NCBI RefSeq assembly: GCF_030815975.1 | Contig: NZ_JAUSXL010000002.1 | Location: 1,054,001-1,118,000, forward strand | DNA: 64,000 bases | Origin: Variovorax paradoxus | Lineage (GTDB): Bacteria; Pseudomonadota; Gammaproteobacteria; Burkholderiales; Burkholderiaceae_C | Direction: 5' to 3' | In this document: piece by piece, positions 62,387 to 64,000 of the stretch | Position numbering within the stretch: position 1 is the first letter of the stretch | Layout: every line of letters starts with the position of its first letter | Notes under the pieces: generated by a model | Database searches by the model: none | Seen by the model: the letters and a program-made list of their open reading frames with translations, nothing else | Told to the model about the DNA's origin: nothing | Position numbers and translations under genes: made by a program

Positions 62387-63424
62387 ATGAAATTCCGCCG
62401 CACCCTGCTGGGCCTTGCCGCCGCAGCCACCGCCCTGGGCATGTTCTCGACAGGCGCCATGGCGCAGGCTGCCTACAAGCCCGAATACAAGATGTCGCTG
62501 GTGCTCGGCCCGCCGACACCCTGGGGCCAGGCCGGAAAGCTCTGGGCCGACCTCGTGAAGGAGCGCACCCAGGGCCGCATCAACATCAAGCTGTACCCCG
62601 GCGTGTCGCTCATCCAGGGCGACCAGACGCGCGAGTTCAGCGCGCTGCGCCAGGGCGTGATCGACATGGCCGTGGGCTCGACCATCAACTGGTCGCCGCA
62701 AGTCAAGCAGCTCAACCTGTTCTCCATGCCCTTCCTGATGCCCGACTACGCGGCCATCGACGCGCTCACCCAGGGCGACGTGGGCAAGGAAATGTTCAAG
62801 ACCCTCGACAAGGCCGGCGTCGTGCCGCTCGCCTGGGGCGAGAACGGCTACCGCGAGATCACCAACTCGAAGAAGCCGATCAAGTCGCCCGCCGACCTCA
62901 AGGGCATGAAGATCCGCGTGGTCGGCTCGCCGATCTATTCCGACATGTTCACCGCGCTCGGCGCCAACCCCACGCAGATGAGCTGGGCCGATGCGCAGCC
63001 CGCGCTCGCCAGCGGCGCGGTCGACGGCCAGGAGAACCCGCTGTTCCTGTTCACCGTGCTCAAGATGCACACCGTGGGCCAGAAGTTCGTGACCACCTGG
63101 GGCTACGTGGCCGACCCGCTGGTGTTCGTGGTCAACAAGGAAATTTGGGCTTCGTGGACGCCGGCCGACCAGGCCATCGTGCGCCAGGCCGCCGTCGATG
63201 CCGGCAAGCAGGAAATCGAGATCGCGCGCAAGGGCCTGGTGGAAGCCGACAAGCCGGTGCTCAAGGACATTGCCGGCATGGGCGTGACCGTGACCCAGCT
63301 CACGCCCGCCGAGCGCGAAGCCTTCGTGAAGGCCACGCGGCCGGTGTACGACAAGTGGAAGACCACGGTGGGCGCGGACCTGGTGGCCACCGCCGAAAAG
63401 GCGATCGCGGCGCGCAAGAAGTAA
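62387..63424 (+). CDS. TRAP transporter solute-binding protein (DctP-like)
   Basis: A 345-residue periplasmic receptor. The signal peptide runs to about AMAQAAY. The family features are KLWADLVKERTQGRINIKLY, the arginine-containing GMKIRVVGSPIYSDMFTALG that binds carboxylate, and SGAVDGQENPLFLF. The ATG at 62387 follows AAGGAG by 7 bases. It supplies the DctQM permease encoded upstream. The order QM-P, with a repeat before the receptor gene, differs from the common P-QM order. Confidence 0.94.
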   Translation: MKFRRTLLGLAAAATALGMFSTGAMAQAAYKPEYKMSLVLGPPTPWGQAGKLWADLVKERTQGRINIKLYPGVSLIQGDQTREFSALRQGVIDMAVGSTINWSPQVKQLNLFSMPFLMPDYAAIDALTQGDVGKEMFKTLDKAGVVPLAWGENGYREITNSKKPIKSPADLKGMKIRVVGSPIYSDMFTALGANPTQMSWADAQPALASGAVDGQENPLFLFTVLKMHTVGQKFVTTWGYVADPLVFVVNKEIWASWTPADQAIVRQAAVDAGKQEIEIARKGLVEADKPVLKDIAGMGVTVTQLTPAEREAFVKATRPVYDKWKTTVGADLVATAEKAIAARKK

Positions 63425-63471
63425 ACAGGCAGGGTCGGCGCCGGATCGGGGTGGGACGCGACAATGTCGCG

Positions 63472-64000
63472 ATGCACACCCTGATCATCGACACGGACCC
63501 GGGCGCGGACGATGTGATCGCGCTGCTGTTTGCCATGGCGGCGCCCGAAGCGCTGAAGCTTCAGGCGCTGACCACGGTGGCCGGCAATGTTCCGCTGGCC
63601 AAGACCTCGCGCAACGCGCGCCTCGCCTGCGAATGGGCCGGGCGGCCGGACATTCCGGTGTACGCGGGCGCCGAACAGCCGCTGCAGCGCGCGCCGATTT
63701 ACGCGGCCAACATCCACGGCCGCGAAGGCATTACCGGCGTGACGGTGCACGAACCCGCCGCGCCGCTGGCCGAAGGCCATGCGGTCGACTACCTGGTCCG
63801 CACGCTGCGCGCTGTGCCCGAAAAAAGCCTGACGCTCGCGATGCTCGGCCCGCAAACCAACCTGGCGCTCGCCCTTGAACAAGCGCCCGACATCGTGCGC
63901 GGCCTGCGCGAACTGGTGCTCATGGCCGGCGCGCATTTCAACGGCGGCAACATCACGCCGACCGCGGAGTTCAACGTGTTCGCCGATCCGCATGCGGCCG
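63472..64000 (+). CDS. Nucleoside hydrolase (partial)
   Basis: The first 176 codons of an inosine/uridine-preferring nucleoside hydrolase; the rest is outside the window. The signature DTDPGADD at residues 7-14 binds the catalytic calcium, and the Asn/Asp-rich block TLAMLGPQTNLALAL follows. HGREGITGV and the LMAGAHFNGGNITPTAEFN segment are family-typical. It cleaves ribonucleosides to ribose and base. It starts 47 bp after dctP and may be cotranscribed, which would suggest nucleoside-related uptake, but this is weak. Confidence 0.92.
   Translation, partial: MHTLIIDTDPGADDVIALLFAMAAPEALKLQALTTVAGNVPLAKTSRNARLACEWAGRPDIPVYAGAEQPLQRAPIYAANIHGREGITGVTVHEPAAPLAEGHAVDYLVRTLRAVPEKSLTLAMLGPQTNLALALEQAPDIVRGLRELVLMAGAHFNGGNITPTAEFNVFADPHAA

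Overview
The window is high-GC, gene-dense chromosomal DNA of a betaproteobacterium, most likely Burkholderiales / Comamonadaceae and probably Variovorax-like. This rests on the gene content and order (mraZ-rsmH, hslVU, a DksA with a long Ala/Lys/Pro-rich N-terminus, xerC-dapF neighbourhood), on three Bug-type solute-binding proteins and on class A RNase P RNA. No phage, integrase, insertion sequence, tRNA or CRISPR was seen. The genus is inferred, not proven.

Layout. 1-13.6 kb is core housekeeping, mostly on the minus strand: truncated rsmH and mraZ with a clear MraZ operator, hslVU, a STAS-domain protein, dksA, a YdgA-like protein (+), a COG0523 metal GTPase, rlmI, xerC, a DUF218 protein, a DUF484 protein and dapF. 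13.6-26.3 kb is more accessory: an I78-type lipoprotein, a LysR regulator, a secreted alpha/beta hydrolase, a relic of an aldo/keto reductase, a lipoprotein esterase, a Tat-exported phospholipase C with a small lipoprotein, a possible Fe(II) oxygenase, an amidohydrolase, an EamA exporter and a Bug protein. 26.4-37.8 kb mixes a NUDIX-MBL fusion coupled to an S4 pseudouridine-synthase-like protein, rnpB, cysK, a COG2509 flavoprotein, a flavin reductase, a ProQ-family RNA chaperone, htpX, and a pyrC / NYN nuclease / DUF3025 operon.

37.9-45.1 kb is a dipeptide/oligopeptide-type ABC transporter operon ending in an amidase. 45.2-47.9 kb holds TfoX-like, AllA-like and PEBP-like proteins, a small lipoprotein and a LysR regulator. 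That LysR gene is divergent from a large CoA-catabolic operon (48.1-60.0 kb): a fused enoyl-CoA hydratase / hydroxyacyl-CoA dehydrogenase, a thiolase, two acyl-CoA dehydrogenases, an enoyl-CoA hydratase, a CaiB-type CoA transferase, an acyl-CoA synthetase and two Bug binding proteins. The core set resembles the pim operon for dicarboxylic acid beta-oxidation. Repeated TTGACA/TGTCAA half-sites in the divergent gap are the likely operator. A TRAP transporter (60.1-63.4 kb) and the start of a nucleoside hydrolase close the window.

The most unusual structure is a roughly 250-bp interspersed repeat present twice (41475 and 62031). Each copy is made of two successive hairpins with arms of about 25 bp, followed by a degenerate 15-bp tandem repeat. 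Both copies sit inside a transporter operon, just upstream of one transporter gene and downstream of another. Other points of note are a DksA lacking three of four zinc-ligand cysteines, an S4 pseudouridine-synthase-like protein with Glu in place of the catalytic Asp, an NYN nuclease with a LOTUS-like tail, and a 60-bp perfect palindrome acting as a two-way terminator.
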